Below, piece after piece: positions 16,758 to 25,718 of a stretch of DNA of 64,000 nucleotides; position 1 is the stretch's first letter, and each line of letters opens with the position of its first letter. The stretch spans positions 265,893 through 329,892 of the forward strand of contig NZ_HE610999.1 of NCBI RefSeq assembly GCF_000285555.1. Reading direction: 5' to 3'. A program made the translations under genes and the position numbers. The notes below the pieces were generated by a model. It saw nothing but the letters and a program-made list of their open reading frames with translations. It searched no databases and was not told the origin of the DNA. This stretch comes from Kurthia massiliensis. Lineage in GTDB: Bacteria > Bacillota > Bacilli > Bacillales_A > Planococcaceae.

Positions 16758-17015
16758 ATGCTAAGCTTTATTTGGTATATCATTATTGGTGGTATTTTAG
16801 GTTGGCTCGGAGGTCTTATTTTAGGGAAAGATATTCCAGGTGGTGTCATCGGTAACATTATTGCCGGTATTATTGGTGCGTTCATCGGTGGTTCATTATT
16901 AGGCCACTGGGGTCCGAAAGTAAGTGACTTCTATATCTTCCCAACATTATTAGGTACGATTATTTTAATCTTAATTGTTGGTTTCATTATGAAAGCACTT
17001 GGTAAAGGTAAATAG
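16758..17015 (+). CDS. GlsB/YeaQ/YmgE family small membrane protein
   Basis: 85 residues, three hydrophobic segments rich in glycine: FIWYIIIGGILGWLGGLILG, GGVIGNIIAGIIGAFIGGSL and the C-terminal PTLLGTIILILIVGFIMKAL. This is the transglycosylase-associated/GlsB family found in stress regulons of many bacteria; molecular function unknown. ATG 16758 follows AAAGGAG. It lies upstream of the Mrp operon, separated by a strong hairpin at 17075-17123. Confidence 0.9.
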   Translation: MLSFIWYIIIGGILGWLGGLILGKDIPGGVIGNIIAGIIGAFIGGSLLGHWGPKVSDFYIFPTLLGTIILILIVGFIMKALGKGK

Positions 17016-17045
17016 TTGTATCTACATTTATAGCCATGTTATACT
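17016..17045 (+). promoter_or_regulatory. Candidate promoter before the Mrp operon
   Basis: TTGTAT (17016-17021), 18-nt spacer, TATACT (17040-17045). Transcripts from here would start near 17052 and immediately meet the hairpin at 17075-17123 before mrpA. Confidence 0.5.
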
Positions 17046-17074
17046 ACAAATAATTAAAAGGTACGTTATGGAGG

Positions 17075-17123
17075 AGTCTGTCACATTAGGGAAATTATGC
17101 CCTTCTGTGACGGACTTTTTTTT
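17075..17123 (+). terminator. Intrinsic terminator between glsB-like gene and mrpA (possible attenuator)
   Basis: AGTCTGTCACA/TGTGACGGACT stem (17075-17085 with 17106-17116, one G-T pair), an inner AGGG/CCCT pairing and eight T. It ends the GlsB-like transcript and, if the promoter at 17016-17045 is real, also sits in the mrp leader. Confidence 0.88.
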
Positions 17124-17180
17124 GGCGTTCCTTTTATTTTTTTACATTTTAGGGAAATAACATCAAAAAGGAGGGGTTTT

Positions 17181-19556
17181 ATGCAATTGGCAATTATTTT
17201 TTTACCATTGGTGCTAGCGATTTTCATACCGTTCGTCTATAAAAAAGTCGCCATACATACAGGTTGGTTTGTATTAATTGCACCATTCGTACTCACAGCA
17301 TATTATGTGACGAAAATTGGTGAAGACACGAGCTATGCATCGTGGACATGGGTGAAGCAATTACAATTAACGATTGATTCATCACTAGATGGTTTATCGC
17401 TCTTATTCTCACTGTTAATTGCAGGGATTGGGACACTCGTTATTTTTTATTCCATTTTCTATTTGGATAAACAAAAAGAACGTCTCGATTATTTTTACAT
17501 TTATTTATTAATGTTTATGACCGCGATGCTCGGCGTCGTACAGTCAGATCACGTGATCAGCCTTTATTTATTTTGGGAGTTTACATCTATTTCTTCATTT
17601 TTACTCATCGGATATTGGTATACGAATGATAAGGCACGTTTCGGTGCGCTGAAATCATTACTCATTACCGTCTTTGGTGGATTAATGATGTTAGGTGGAT
17701 TACTATTACTCGTCAATATAACGGGGACATGGTCTATTCAACAAATGATTGCCGAAGCACAAATCGTACACGCAAGTCCTTACGTGACATTGGCGATTAT
17801 TTTAGTGCTACTCGGTGCATTTACGAAATCTGCACAGTTCCCATTTTATATTTGGTTGCCAGATGCGATGACAGCACCTACACCTGTCAGTGCATACTTA
17901 CACTCGGCAACGATGGTCAAAGCGGGTATTTATATTGTCGCCCGTTTCACACCGATTTTTGCGTATGCAGATGTATGGGCGTATGCGATTATGTTCGTCG
18001 GGGTCATTACGCTTTTATGGGGTTCGTTTTTTGCGACGAAACAAACCGATTTAAAAGGGATATTAGCCTTTTCAACGGTCAGTCAGCTCGGTATGATCAT
18101 GTCGATGCTCGGCGTGGCAGCGTTCAGTTACCATAGTGGCAATACAGACTTAGTCAAATACGCAAGTTTTGCGGCACTATTCCATTTAATCAATCATGCG
18201 ACGTTTAAAGGGGCACTCTTTATGACTGCCGGTATTATCGAGCATGAAACAGGGACGCGTGACATTCGAAAACTCGGAGGTCTTATGGCGATTATGCCGA
18301 TGAGTTTCACGATTGCGTTAATCGGTACGTTATCAATGGCAGGCTTCCCTCCATTTAATGGGTTCTTATCAAAAGAACTATTTTTTACAACTGTACTAAA
18401 TGTACAATCGTTCTCAGCAAATGATGCAGTGCTACTCGTTCCAATCATTGCATGGCTAGCGAGCGTATTTACGTTCGTATACTGTTTATACTTTGTCGGT
18501 GGCGTATTCTTCGGTAAAAAGCCAACGTTCGAACGTAAAGTACATGAAGCGCCAATCGGTATGTTGATTGCACCAGCGATTTTAATTGTCATTGCGTTAG
18601 TCGTAACGGTAATGCCAAATAAAATTGCCGGGCTCATCATTAAGCCAGCCGTTTTAGCGATTCAACCACTCGACTTTGAAAACGTAGCTGCGGTTGATAA
18701 ACATATTTCATTATGGCACGGATTTACGCTTGAACTTTGGATGACGCTAGCAGTCATCATACTCGGTATATTGCTATGGCGCTTTATTCCAACGTGGCGC
18801 CGGATTTACGACGTACTCCCACAAAAATGGACGCTTAATCGTCTCTACATGGCGATCCTTCGTTTATTAGATGGCGGTATGACAGCAACTTCGAAAATAT
18901 ATATGAAAGGCTCGATTCGCCAATATTTCATTTACATCTTTATTTCGATGGTATTAATAGTACTCGCTAGTCTATACATGAAAAAAGCATTCGTCATTAG
19001 CGATTTGACACTATCTGAAATCCGTCCATTTGCGGCGATTGTCGTAGCAGTACTTATCATTAGTATATGTACGGTGTTAATCGCGCGTACACGATTAACA
19101 GCGATTATTGCACTTGGCGCTGTCGGCTATAGTGTCGCACTATTATTCGTATTATTTAACGCACCAGATTTAGCGTTAACACAATTAGCGATTGAAACGG
19201 TATCTGTCGCGTTATTTTTACTCGCATTTTACCACTTACCAAAATTAAGTCGTCATGAAGCGCGTTTGCCATTTAAACTCGGTAATTTCATCGTCGCAGC
19301 AGCAGTTGGCGTAACTGTGATGTTGATTGCACTTGCGGCTTATGCACAAAAAATGAAAGGTTCTATTAGTGAATACTATAAAGAAACCGTGTATAAAGAA
19401 GCGGGCGGCGGTAATATCGTCAATGTTATTTTAGTCGACTACCGTGGCTTTGATACATTGTTTGAAATTACAGTACTCGCGATTGCTGGTATGGCGATTT
19501 TCGGCATGATTCACTTACGCAACAAGAAAGGGGGAGACAACGATGAAACTAAATGA
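17181..19556 (+). CDS. mrpA: Na+/H+ antiporter subunit MrpA
   Basis: 791 residues, the normal size of a two-part MrpA: an NuoL-like antiporter domain plus a C-terminal MrpB-like part. Many membrane helices; conserved segments FWEFTSISSFLLIGYWY (proton-path Glu), FYIWLPDAMTAPTPVSAYLH, and the loop with ATFKGALFM. ATG 17181 follows AAAGGAGGGG; the in-frame ATG at 17097 lies inside the terminator. First gene of a complete mrpABCDEFG operon exchanging Na+ (or K+) for protons and supporting pH and sodium homeostasis. It overlaps mrpB by 14 nt. Confidence 0.96.
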   Translation: MQLAIIFLPLVLAIFIPFVYKKVAIHTGWFVLIAPFVLTAYYVTKIGEDTSYASWTWVKQLQLTIDSSLDGLSLLFSLLIAGIGTLVIFYSIFYLDKQKERLDYFYIYLLMFMTAMLGVVQSDHVISLYLFWEFTSISSFLLIGYWYTNDKARFGALKSLLITVFGGLMMLGGLLLLVNITGTWSIQQMIAEAQIVHASPYVTLAIILVLLGAFTKSAQFPFYIWLPDAMTAPTPVSAYLHSATMVKAGIYIVARFTPIFAYADVWAYAIMFVGVITLLWGSFFATKQTDLKGILAFSTVSQLGMIMSMLGVAAFSYHSGNTDLVKYASFAALFHLINHATFKGALFMTAGIIEHETGTRDIRKLGGLMAIMPMSFTIALIGTLSMAGFPPFNGFLSKELFFTTVLNVQSFSANDAVLLVPIIAWLASVFTFVYCLYFVGGVFFGKKPTFERKVHEAPIGMLIAPAILIVIALVVTVMPNKIAGLIIKPAVLAIQPLDFENVAAVDKHISLWHGFTLELWMTLAVIILGILLWRFIPTWRRIYDVLPQKWTLNRLYMAILRLLDGGMTATSKIYMKGSIRQYFIYIFISMVLIVLASLYMKKAFVISDLTLSEIRPFAAIVVAVLIISICTVLIARTRLTAIIALGAVGYSVALLFVLFNAPDLALTQLAIETVSVALFLLAFYHLPKLSRHEARLPFKLGNFIVAAAVGVTVMLIALAAYAQKMKGSISEYYKETVYKEAGGGNIVNVILVDYRGFDTLFEITVLAIAGMAIFGMIHLRNKKGGDNDETK

Positions 19557-19965
19557 TGTCATTATGAAATCGATGACGCAAGTTGTCTTTTTCCTCATTT
19601 TCTTATTATCGATTCACGTCTTTCTAGCAGGACATTTTGCACCAGGTGGCGGTTTCGTCGGCGGTTTATTAATGTCTTGTGCTATCGTATTGTTACTAGT
19701 CACATACGATTTAAAAACGGTTCAAAATTTATTGCCGATTAACTATATGGTATTAACAGCGATTGGCTTAGCACTTGCGCTGTTAACAGCATGCATTTCA
19801 ATGTTTGCAGGTGAAGCGTTCTTCACACATTATTTTGATCATTACCATATTCCGCTTCTTGGCGATACGGAATTACACACAGCGATGTTATTTGATACAG
19901 GTGTTTATTTCGTCGTTGTTGGCGTCACGATGACGATTATTCAATCGATCGGAGGTGAGCGCTAA
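19543..19965 (+). CDS. mrpB: Na+/H+ antiporter subunit MrpB
   Basis: 140 residues, four membrane helices. FLAGHFAPGGGFVGGLL is the MrpB/MnhB signature. It begins inside the end of mrpA behind AGGGGGAGAC and ends at the base where mrpC starts, showing tight translational coupling. Works only as part of the seven-subunit Mrp complex. Confidence 0.95.
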   Translation: MKLNDVIMKSMTQVVFFLIFLLSIHVFLAGHFAPGGGFVGGLLMSCAIVLLLVTYDLKTVQNLLPINYMVLTAIGLALALLTACISMFAGEAFFTHYFDHYHIPLLGDTELHTAMLFDTGVYFVVVGVTMTIIQSIGGER

Positions 19966-20312
19966 TGGAATTACTGATGATTATTGTTATCGGATTCCTA
20001 TTTTTCGCAGCAGTCTATTTAATCTTATCGAAAAGTTTACTACGCATTATTATCGGCACAGGTTTACTTAGTCACGGTGCGCATTTACTCATTTTAACGA
20101 TGGGTGGACTCGGCAGCGACGCGCCACCAGTAATGAAAGACGGCGTAACCAATGCGATGATGGCAGATCCATTGCCACAAGCGCTTATTTTAACAGCCAT
20201 CGTCATTAGCTTCGGTGTAACAGCACTATTTTTAGTACTGGCATACCGCGCGTATCAAACGCTTAAAACCGATAATATTGATGAAATGAGAGGTGAAGAA
20301 CATGATCAATAG
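19965..20312 (+). CDS. mrpC: Na+/H+ antiporter subunit MrpC
   Basis: 115 residues, NuoK-like with three helices. SHGAHLLILTMGG and DPLPQALILTAIVI are diagnostic of MrpC/MnhC. Starts with ATG at 19965 after GGAGGTGAGCGCT and overlaps the mrpD start. Confidence 0.95.
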   Translation: MELLMIIVIGFLFFAAVYLILSKSLLRIIIGTGLLSHGAHLLILTMGGLGSDAPPVMKDGVTNAMMADPLPQALILTAIVISFGVTALFLVLAYRAYQTLKTDNIDEMRGEEHDQ

Positions 20313-21786
20313 TCCACTATTGCCAATTATTATCCCGTTCGCATTTGCGATCATTCTCATGTTCGCACCGAGAAGTATTTATTTCCAACGGATCGTCGCT
20401 ATCATTGGTGGCGTCGTAACGACGGGCGTCAGCATATGGCTCTTACAACTCGTGAAAACAGACGGCATTCAAGTCGTGACATTCGGTAGTTGGCCTGTAC
20501 CGTACGGCATTTCCATGGTATCCGATACGGTATCTGCGCTATTCGTCGTAACGGCATCTATTGTGACACTATTTGTTTTACTATATAGCGTATCGACAAT
20601 CGGTACAGACCGCGAACGCTACTTCTATTACCCAGGTGTGTTATTACTCCTTGTCGGGGTAAATGGCGCATTTACGACAGGTGATATTTTCAACTTATTC
20701 GTATTTTTCGAAGTGTTGTTAATGGCTTCATATTTATTAAGCGTATTAGGCAGTACGAAAATTCAATTCCGAGAGTCGATTAAATACATTTTAGTCAACG
20801 TCGTCTCTTCTGCATTATTCGTCATTACGATTGCGATGCTGTATGCAGTGATCGGCTCGCTAAACATGGCAGATATTGCGCAAAAAGTACAAGAAGTCGA
20901 ACAACCAGGCATTTTAACGGTCATCGCAGTAATGTTTTTAGTCGTATTCGGTTTAAAAGCAGCGATTTTCCCGATGTTCTTCTGGTTACCAAGTGCTTAT
21001 AGCGCACCGCCAATTCCAGTACTAGCATTATTTGGAGCACTTTTAACGAAAGTCGGCGTTTATGCGATTATTCGTACATATACGTTGTTATTCACAGGCG
21101 ACGTCGCATTTACTGGCCAATTATTACTTTACGTCAGCGTAGCAACGATTGTTGTCGGCTGTATTGGCGCACTTGCAACGTGGGACGTTAAACGTATTAT
21201 GCTGTACAACATCATTATTGCAGTCGGCGTCATTTTATATGGCTTCGCGGTGATGAATGATGATGCTGTGACAGGTGCGATGTTTTACGTGATTCACGAT
21301 ATGTTGATCAAAGCGGCCTTGTTCTTCCTTGTCGGCATGATTATTTATGTTACAGGTGAAACGAACTTAAAGAACATGGGTGGCTTATTGAAAACATATC
21401 CGAGCCTAGCGTGGTTATATTTCGTAGCAGCACTAAGTTTAGCAGGTATTCCACCGTTTAGCGGTTTCATCGGTAAAATGTTGCTCGTTAAAGGTGGTTT
21501 AGAAGGCGATTATACCGCTTCAAGCATTTGGATTTTAGTATCAAGTTTATTCGTTTTCTTATCAGTGCTTCGCATTTTCATTTATGCATTTTGGGGCACA
21601 CCAAAAACGTTGCCAACGATTTCACGTAGCACGTATTGGCAACAATGGCTACCAGCCGCATTACTCGTATTATTGACAGTGATATACGGTGTTGGGGCAG
21701 AATGGTTCACACCTTATATGACGCTCGCAAAAGACGTCATTTTACAACCACAACTATACATTGATGCTGTCATGAAGGAGGGGTAA
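20302..21786 (+). CDS. mrpD: Na+/H+ antiporter subunit MrpD
   Basis: 494 residues, an NuoM/N-like antiporter subunit. Contains FFEVLLMASYLLSVLG with the conserved Glu, FGLKAAIFPMFFWLPSAYSA with the conserved Lys, and AGIPPFSGFIGKMLL. ATG 20302 is 5 nt after AGAGGTGA; an in-frame GTG at 20293 is less well placed. It overlaps mrpC by 11 nt. With MrpA it forms the proton/sodium-translocating pair of the complex. Confidence 0.95.
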   Translation: MINSPLLPIIIPFAFAIILMFAPRSIYFQRIVAIIGGVVTTGVSIWLLQLVKTDGIQVVTFGSWPVPYGISMVSDTVSALFVVTASIVTLFVLLYSVSTIGTDRERYFYYPGVLLLLVGVNGAFTTGDIFNLFVFFEVLLMASYLLSVLGSTKIQFRESIKYILVNVVSSALFVITIAMLYAVIGSLNMADIAQKVQEVEQPGILTVIAVMFLVVFGLKAAIFPMFFWLPSAYSAPPIPVLALFGALLTKVGVYAIIRTYTLLFTGDVAFTGQLLLYVSVATIVVGCIGALATWDVKRIMLYNIIIAVGVILYGFAVMNDDAVTGAMFYVIHDMLIKAALFFLVGMIIYVTGETNLKNMGGLLKTYPSLAWLYFVAALSLAGIPPFSGFIGKMLLVKGGLEGDYTASSIWILVSSLFVFLSVLRIFIYAFWGTPKTLPTISRSTYWQQWLPAALLVLLTVIYGVGAEWFTPYMTLAKDVILQPQLYIDAVMKEG

Positions 21787-21787
21787 T

Positions 21788-22267
21788 ATGGCCGTACAAA
21801 TATTATTAAATGTCGTACTCGCAGTCAGTTGGATGCTTTTATCTAACAACTTAAGTGCACAAGGCTTTGTTATCGGTTATTTACTCGGCCTTGTCATGTT
21901 ATATGTGATGCGTCATATGTTTAAAAGTCGCTTTTATTTATGGCGCATTTGGGCAGTGATAAAACTGTTCGGCTTATTTTTAAGCGAATTATGGAAAGCA
22001 AATATTGACGTTGTCAAACATGCATTAAAGCCAAAAATTGATATGCAACCAGCGTTCTTTGCATATCCAACGACGTTAACAGCAGATTGGGAAATTACAT
22101 TGCTATCTAACTTAATTACGTTAACACCTGGTACAGTCGTCGTGCATGTCGCGGACGATAGCCAAACGTTATACGTCCATGCGTTAGACATTACCGATGT
22201 CGATGAAGCGATTGAAAGTATCCAGCAATCATTTGAACGCGCAATTTTGGAGGTGACAAGATCATGA
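21788..22267 (+). CDS. mrpE: Na+/H+ antiporter subunit MrpE
   Basis: 159 residues, N-terminal membrane helices then a soluble domain. WKANIDVVKHALKPKI and LLSNLITLTPGTVVVH are MrpE/MnhE signatures. Starts one base after the mrpD stop behind AAGGAGGGGTAAT and overlaps mrpF by ATGA. Confidence 0.95.
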   Translation: MAVQILLNVVLAVSWMLLSNNLSAQGFVIGYLLGLVMLYVMRHMFKSRFYLWRIWAVIKLFGLFLSELWKANIDVVKHALKPKIDMQPAFFAYPTTLTADWEITLLSNLITLTPGTVVVHVADDSQTLYVHALDITDVDEAIESIQQSFERAILEVTRS

Positions 22268-22542
22268 AAATGCTTTTAATCGTATGTATGATCATCATCG
22301 CAGGCGCTATGTTTGGTTTTATTTACCGTTTAATTAAAGGACCATCTACACCAGACCGTGTCATCGCTTTAGATGCCATCGGGGTTGCACTTATCGCCCT
22401 TGTCGGTATGTTATCGGTATTTGTTAATACGAGCTTTTATGTAGATATTGTGCTCTTACTAGCAATCTTGTCATTTATCGGTACGCTTTCTTTCGCGAAG
22501 TTTTTAGAGAAAGGGAAGGTGATCGACCGTGGTGACGAATAG
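22264..22542 (+). CDS. mrpF: Na+/H+ antiporter subunit MrpF
   Basis: 92 residues, three helices. KGPSTPDRVIALDAIGV is the MrpF/PhaF family motif. ATG 22264 overlaps the mrpE stop; the coding end overlaps mrpG by 14 nt. Mrp complex subunit, also linked to bile-salt efflux in some species. Confidence 0.95.
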   Translation: MKMLLIVCMIIIAGAMFGFIYRLIKGPSTPDRVIALDAIGVALIALVGMLSVFVNTSFYVDIVLLLAILSFIGTLSFAKFLEKGKVIDRGDE

Positions 22543-22882
22543 TATAATCGCAATTGCATTCATTCTAGGCACGTTTTTCATCGTTATGGCAGCGATTGGT
22601 GTCGTACGATTCCCAGATGCTTATACGCGTGCGCACGCTTCTTCTAAAAGCGCCACGCTCGGTATTTTATTTATTTTAATCGGCGTGTTCATTCATTTTT
22701 GGCACGTTGATGGTGAACCGAATATGCGTATTTTACTCGGTATTATTTTCATTTTCTTAACAGGTCCCATTGGTGGGCATATGTTAACGCGCGCTGCTTA
22801 CTTTTCAGGTGTCAAACCGACGAGTCGTACAGTGCGTGATGATTTAGCAGAAGAATATGAACGCAAAAAAAGGGAATCATGA
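22529..22882 (+). CDS. mrpG: Na+/H+ antiporter subunit MrpG
   Basis: 117 residues, three helices. VRFPDAYTRAHASSKSATLG is the MrpG/PhaG signature. Two GTG codons (22529, 22532) follow AAGGTGATC; the first is placed at better distance. Last subunit of the Mrp operon. The sugar acetyltransferase gene begins only 15 nt later, so it may be cotranscribed. Confidence 0.94.
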   Translation: MVTNSIIAIAFILGTFFIVMAAIGVVRFPDAYTRAHASSKSATLGILFILIGVFIHFWHVDGEPNMRILLGIIFIFLTGPIGGHMLTRAAYFSGVKPTSRTVRDDLAEEYERKKRES

Positions 22883-22897
22883 GCTTGAGGTGATTTG

Positions 22898-23458
22898 ATG
22901 ACGGAAAAAGAGAAAATGCTGGCCGGAGAACTGTACGATGAATCAGATGCACTCCTTACACGAGAGCGCGTTAACGCGAGGAGACTTTGTCGATTGTTTA
23001 ACACGACGGTCGAGACAGAAGGCTATAAGCGAAAGGGTTTATTAAAAGAGCTGTTCGGTTCGACAGGAGAAAACATTCATATCGAACAAAATTTCCGCTG
23101 TGACTACGGTTACAACATTCACGTCGGCGAAAACTTTTACGCCAACTTTTCATGTGTGATGCTCGATACGTGCGATATCCGCATTGGCGCCAATTGCTTT
23201 TTAGCACCTGGTGTCCATATTTATACCGCTACCTACCCTATTGACCCAGCAATGCGTAATCAAGGGGTGAAGTTCGGCAAGCCTGTAACAATCGGTGATA
23301 ACGTATGGATTGGTGGGCGGGCGATTATTAATCCAGGCGTTACGATTGGTAACAATGTTGTCGTAGCGGCAGGTGCTGTCGTCACGAAAGACATTCCAGA
23401 CAATATCGTTGTCGGTGGTACCCCGGCTGTATTTATTAAACATGTAAACCCTGAGTAA
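22898..23458 (+). CDS. maa: Maltose/galactoside O-acetyltransferase (left-handed beta-helix)
   Basis: 186 residues. N-terminal Mac domain ([17 protein letters not shown] ... ARRLCRLFN) then hexapeptide repeats, with the active-site histidine segment [15 protein letters not shown] and [17 protein letters not shown]. Transfers acetyl from acetyl-CoA to sugars; physiological role unclear. ATG 22898 is 7 nt from GAGG; TTG at 22895 is possible. Follows mrpG by 15 nt and ends inside its own terminator stem-loop. Confidence 0.93.
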   Translation: MTEKEKMLAGELYDESDALLTRERVNARRLCRLFNTTVETEGYKRKGLLKELFGSTGENIHIEQNFRCDYGYNIHVGENFYANFSCVMLDTCDIRIGANCFLAPGVHIYTATYPIDPAMRNQGVKFGKPVTIGDNVWIGGRAIINPGVTIGNNVVVAAGAVVTKDIPDNIVVGGTPAVFIKHVNPE

Positions 23459-23472
23459 AACTCAGGGTTTTC
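23447..23472 (+). terminator. Terminator with the maa stop codon in its loop
   Basis: AACCCTGAG/CTCAGGGTT perfect stem (23447-23455 with 23461-23469). The TAA stop lies in the 5-nt loop. Ends the mrp-maa transcript. Confidence 0.88.
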
Positions 23473-23527
23473 TTACATTCAAATAAATGGTAAAATATGT
23501 TTTTTGAGGAAGTAAGGGGAAAAGATA

Positions 23528-24085
23528 ATGAAAAGCATTAAAATGGCATTATTAGCGAGTACATTAATTTTAGGAATGGGCATATCTGCTGAGGCTGTTT
23601 CTGCACCTGCAACGACGACGCATACTACTGATAACACGCAAACTTTTCAACAAGGAAAACTACCGAATGTACCGTTAAAAGTTGGGGCGACGTTCAAACA
23701 ATTAGAAGCTTTAGAGCCAACAGCGAAAAAATATATTGTTGCACGTAGATATTATGAACAACAATATTTCTATGAATTTGGTGGGAAAAAGCAATCTATT
23801 CAATCTACGGATCGCATACGTATCATTGCACAACCTGATACGAATATAACACCGGCACAATTAACAAAAGCATTAGGGCAACCTGTTGTGAAAGGAACAG
23901 TACTTAAGCGTCCAGTTGGCAATATTCACAATCGTATTTATCGCGCGGGTAATTATTACGTGCTACTCGGGGCGATGGAATCAGCAGAAGAAAAGCGCAT
24001 TTACTACACGCTATATATAGGGAAGAAATCAGCTATTCAACAAGCTGCGAAAACAAATTATTTTTGGAATGTGACTTTAAAATAA
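23528..24085 (+). CDS. Secreted protein of unknown function
   Basis: 185 residues with a Sec signal peptide (KMALLASTLILGMGISAEA, cut near residue 24-26) and a Thr-rich linker. The mature part contains PNVPLKVGATFKQLEALEP, then alternating beta-type segments (YYEQQYFYEFGG, GNYYVLLGAMES, RIYYTLYIG). The start of the mature domain loosely recalls DUF4309 proteins, but I do not claim membership. ATG 23528 follows AAGGGG at a long distance. No terminator is obvious before the next promoter. Confidence 0.8.
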   Translation: MKSIKMALLASTLILGMGISAEAVSAPATTTHTTDNTQTFQQGKLPNVPLKVGATFKQLEALEPTAKKYIVARRYYEQQYFYEFGGKKQSIQSTDRIRIIAQPDTNITPAQLTKALGQPVVKGTVLKRPVGNIHNRIYRAGNYYVLLGAMESAEEKRIYYTLYIGKKSAIQQAAKTNYFWNVTLK

Positions 24086-24127
24086 TTAAAAGGGATAAAA
24101 AATTAAATATAGATGCTTCTTTACGTT

Positions 24128-24156
24128 TTGCATTGCTATGTAAAAGGTACTACAAT
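24128..24156 (+). promoter_or_regulatory. Sigma-A promoter of the GNAT gene at 24174
   Basis: TTGCAT (24128-24133), 17-nt spacer, TACAAT (24151-24156). The ribosome binding site AAGGGGTGAT follows almost at once, so the leader is very short. Confidence 0.75.
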
Positions 24157-24173
24157 GTTAAGGGGTGATTTAC

Positions 24174-24689
24174 ATGCAAGTAAGAAAAGCACAACTACAA
24201 GATGCACCTAATATTGCAAAGGTCGACGTTGATACATGGCGTACGACATACGGGGATTTTATGTCGGGGCAATATTTAGCGAGCTTATCATATGAAAAAC
24301 GTACGGAGCTCTGGGAGAAAAACCTTCAAGATCCGAAGCAACATATTTTCGTACTCGTCAATGAAGACGATGATATTAAAGGTTTTGCGGCTTGTAATGC
24401 ACGCGAAAACGATCCACAATTTGGAGATTTAACAAGCATTTACATAGTAAAAGACGAACAGAAAAGGGGCTATGGTCGTCTTTTATTACGAGCTGTATTT
24501 GAAATATTTGATGAAATAGGTTGCGAGAAAGCATTTGTAGAAGTACTCGCTGAAAATACAGCACGTAATTTATATGAATATTACGGCGCAAACATTGTAG
24601 AAATTGATACAGTTGTATATGGCATGCAAGAATTAGAGTTTTTCATTTATAAATGGGACTCTGTGAAAAATATGCTAGCGAAATTATAA
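24174..24689 (+). CDS. GNAT family N-acetyltransferase
   Basis: 171 residues. TSIYIVKDEQKRGYGRLLLR is the acetyl-CoA loop and AENTARNLYEYYGA motif B; the N-terminal TWRTTYGDFMSGQYLASLSYEKR is common in YuaI/YkkB-like GNATs. ATG 24174 is preferred over GTG 24165 because it sits correctly after AAGGGGTGAT. Its terminator overlaps the stop codon region, and a truncated MFS gene follows directly. Confidence 0.9.
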   Translation: MQVRKAQLQDAPNIAKVDVDTWRTTYGDFMSGQYLASLSYEKRTELWEKNLQDPKQHIFVLVNEDDDIKGFAACNARENDPQFGDLTSIYIVKDEQKRGYGRLLLRAVFEIFDEIGCEKAFVEVLAENTARNLYEYYGANIVEIDTVVYGMQELEFFIYKWDSVKNMLAKL

Positions 24690-24718
24690 AGAGCTTGGGT
24701 TTGCGCCCAAGCTCTTTT
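24688..24718 (+). terminator. Terminator of the GNAT gene
   Basis: GAGCTTGGG/CCCAAGCTC stem (24691-24699 with 24706-24714), 6-nt loop, A-run before and T-run after. Confidence 0.92.
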
Positions 24719-24731
24719 TCACACCTTACCG

Positions 24732-24745
24732 CGAACATATGTTCT
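24732..24745. promoter_or_regulatory. LexA/SOS-box-like sequence
   Basis: CGAACATATGTTCT differs only at the last base from the Bacillus SOS-box pattern CGAACRNRYGTTYC. It lies just in front of the truncated MFS fragment with no clear promoter around it. Possibly the relic of a regulatory region, or a chance dyad. Confidence 0.3.
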
Positions 24746-24749
24746 TTTG

Positions 24750-25381
24750 GCGGTGCTCGTCGAATAGACGTGTTGTTATCAGTTTCTTCATCATGGTGGC
24801 AAGAATGGCGTAGCTACCGTCTCATTGTAACGGATAGACCATTTATGCTTTATATCATTGCAGGTGTTTTATCATTCGCTACAATTATGCAACTCGACAT
24901 TTGGTTAGCACGGTATATCGTTTATGACGTCCCCACACAATGGGGCATGACAAGTACGCAAATATTCGGTGTTTTACTCGGACTAAACGGTTTAATGTTC
25001 ATCACACTCGTCATACCTGTCACGAAATGGTTGAAGCAATGGTCAGATATTTCCGTATTTCAGTTGTCCTGTATATTGTTAGCGCTAAGCTTAGCATTGT
25101 TTGGAGTGACAACACATATCGCATTGCTTTTCATATTAACGATGATTTTTACACTTGGGGAAATCGTACGCGCGCCGGTGATGAATCACTTCATTAGCCG
25201 GTACGCACCGCCAGAAGCGCGAGGTAAATATATGGGCGCTTCGAATATTCAATTTACAATTGGGCGTATGATTGCACCATTTGTCTTATGGATAGATGAA
25301 CCAATTGTTGCAAGTATGGCGTTAAGTGCTATGGCCATATGTAGTATGTTTTTATACAAAAAGGTGTTTCGTGCTATATAA
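24750..25381 (+). pseudogene. MFS transporter remnant, N-terminal half missing
   Basis: An open frame encodes about 200 residues of the C-terminal half of a major facilitator protein: WWQEWRSYRLIVTDRPFMLY, then five to six membrane helices, with APPEARGKYMGASN typical of the second-half loop. There is no ribosome binding site or plausible start, and the frame runs backward into the terminator of the GNAT gene. The N-terminal six helices are absent. It is therefore a 5'-truncated gene, perhaps from a deletion or recombination that joined it to the GNAT unit. Confidence 0.75.
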
Positions 25382-25424
25382 AAAGCGGGAAAAGAGCTTC
25401 AAAAAGGGGTAAGGGGTTGGAAAG

Positions 25425-25655
25425 ATGGAAACATTACGCTTAACGAAAGTAATTATTGTATTAATTGTCTTGATATTTTCCGCGTTAATGCTCGTCAATC
25501 AATCGTATCAATTAATGCCGCTTCAAATTACAACAGTGATTGCGCTTTGTGCGGTATTAGCGTATGAAGAATGGCGATTTAAGCACAATGCGACGAATGC
25601 GCTCACGATTTTAACAGGCGTCGTATTAATGGCCGCATTTGTCGCATTTTCTTAA
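25425..25655 (+). CDS. Small membrane protein, YczI/DUF3953-like
   Basis: 76 residues with three hydrophobic segments (KVIIVLIVLIFSALMLVN, LQITTVIALCAVLAYE, ALTILTGVVLMAAFVAF). The arrangement with YEEWRFKHN in the middle resembles the YczI/DUF3953 family, function unknown. ATG 25425 follows AAGGGGTTGGAAAG. Ends within its terminator. Confidence 0.7.
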   Translation: METLRLTKVIIVLIVLIFSALMLVNQSYQLMPLQITTVIALCAVLAYEEWRFKHNATNALTILTGVVLMAAFVAFS

Positions 25656-25678
25656 CTGAGGGTATCCTCAGTTTTTTT
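25654..25678 (+). terminator. Terminator of the YczI-like gene
   Basis: AACTGAGG/CCTCAGTT stem (25654-25661 with 25666-25673), GTAT loop and seven T; the stem begins inside the stop codon. Confidence 0.9.
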
Positions 25679-25686
25679 GATGTGAT

Positions 25687-25718
25687 ACGAAAAAACACGA
25701 GCATCATCGCCCGTGTTT
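25687..25718 (-). terminator. Terminator of the minus-strand gene at 25717
   Basis: Minus-strand AAACACG/CGTGTTT stem (25693-25699 with 25712-25718) followed by T-rich sequence; the stem includes the stop codon region. Confidence 0.75.
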
